From: Gammaproteobacteria bacterium
GTDB lineage: Bacteria; Pseudomonadota; Gammaproteobacteria; Steroidobacterales; Rariloculaceae
DNA: 64,000 bases
Assembly (NCBI GenBank): GCA_022819855.1
Contig: JAJEGN010000005.1
Span: 195,724-259,723, forward strand
Direction of reading: 5' to 3'
The notes beneath the pieces were generated by a model that ran no database searches, had not been told where the DNA came from, and worked only from the letters and a program-made list of their open reading frames with translations. Both the position numbers and the translations under genes were made by a program. Shown here in pieces: positions 63,723-64,000 of the stretch; the stretch's first letter is position 1; the number at the start of each line of letters is the position of its first letter.

Positions 63723-64000
63723 CTAGTAGATGTGCGGCACGATTCGCCAGGGTACCGTTGCGCGGTATTGCTCCCAGAGGGCCCCGTACTTCCTCGCGCA
63801 ACGGCGGTCGTCGTCGCGCTCGCGGGGCAACAGCAGGGCGGCATAGTAAAGCGGGTAGAGCCAGGGGCCGAGCAGCAGCGGCCAGCCGAGCGAGAGCGCA
63901 AGACCGGTCGCCATGAGAATCTCGCCGAGATAGTTGACGTGGCGCGACACGCCCCAGAACCCGCTGTAGAGCAAGCGTCGTTCGCCGTCGCTGAAGACCT
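63723..64000 (-). CDS. ERG4/ERG24-type sterol reductase, C-terminal part only
   Basis: 92 in-window residues, frame open to the window edge, so most of the gene lies to the right. The C-terminal sequence is diagnostic: GFWGVSRHVNYLGEIL, then LYPLYYAALLLPRERDDDRRCARKYG, WEQYRATVPWRIVPHIY (parts abbreviated), matching the end of Delta-14/C-24 sterol reductases with the conserved W-G-x-x-R-H-x-N-Y-x-G-E. These are membrane NADPH enzymes of sterol or related polyprenoid metabolism. A steroid reductase/DUF1295 or isoprenylcysteine methyltransferase is a less likely alternative. Nothing upstream is visible in this window. Confidence 0.75.
   Translation of the reverse strand, partial: VFSDGERRLLYSGFWGVSRHVNYLGEILMATGLALSLGWPLLLGPWLYPLYYAALLLPRERDDDRRCARKYGALWEQYRATVPWRIVPHIY

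Overview
The window is a 64 kb segment of a high-GC (roughly two-thirds G+C by eye) Gram-negative chromosome. Gene content and order point to an aerobic gammaproteobacterium: bioC, uvrD, trkA-trkH, tatABC, a dprA-smg-topA-tsaC block facing def-fmt-rsmB, ntrY-ntrX, argS-priA, and outer-membrane functions (a TonB-dependent receptor, a CsgG-like protein, an OmpA-type barrel). I cannot place it at family level from sequence alone. No tRNA, rRNA, CRISPR array or insertion sequence was recognised.

Layout. 0-0.8 kb: 3' part of bioC. 0.8-6.3 kb: accessory stretch, visibly lower in GC around 2-5.5 kb, with an outer-membrane barrel protein, a CsgG-like lipid-facing or secreted protein, an orphan gene, an EVE/PUA-like plus Mrr-like nuclease fusion (candidate modification-dependent restriction enzyme) and a Phd/PIN toxin-antitoxin pair. 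6.4-8.3 kb: heme A and heme O synthases. 8.5-14.1 kb: uvrD, trkA, trkH and a TPR protein. 14.2-23.4 kb: a TRAP transporter whose membrane genes (dctQM) and TakP-like binding protein are separated by an opposite-strand aa3-type oxidase operon and an azurin gene. 23.8-26.8 kb: pyrF, dtd, tatABC. 26.9-32.6 kb: POT and OPT peptide transporters, an aminotransferase and a metal efflux pump. 32.6-40.8 kb (minus strand): exported catalase-peroxidase, a 1,009-residue TonB-dependent receptor, a Sel1/prolyl-4-hydroxylase-like oxygenase and tsaC. 40.8-57.3 kb: housekeeping genes for DNA topology, translation initiation, nitrogen-type two-component signalling, tRNA charging and replication restart. 57.6-64 kb: HNH nuclease, fructosamine kinase, acetyltransferase, class II aldolase, then a minus-strand run of START-like, SDR, sulfotransferase, a DUF1214 remnant and the C-terminal end of an ERG4/ERG24-type sterol reductase that leaves the window.

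How parts work together. CtaA and CtaB make the heme for the oxidase encoded 9 kb away. That oxidase carries two haem-c domains on subunit II and two subunit-III-like proteins, and azurin lies directly upstream as a probable electron donor. The Tat system can export the Tat-type TRAP binding lipoprotein. KatG with a signal peptide suggests periplasmic peroxide defence. The most unusual items are the EVE-like/Mrr-like nuclease with its uncharacterised neighbour, the NtrX with a degenerate AAA+ domain, the structured intergenic regions with perfect inverted repeats, and the sterol-reductase/sulfotransferase cluster at the right edge.
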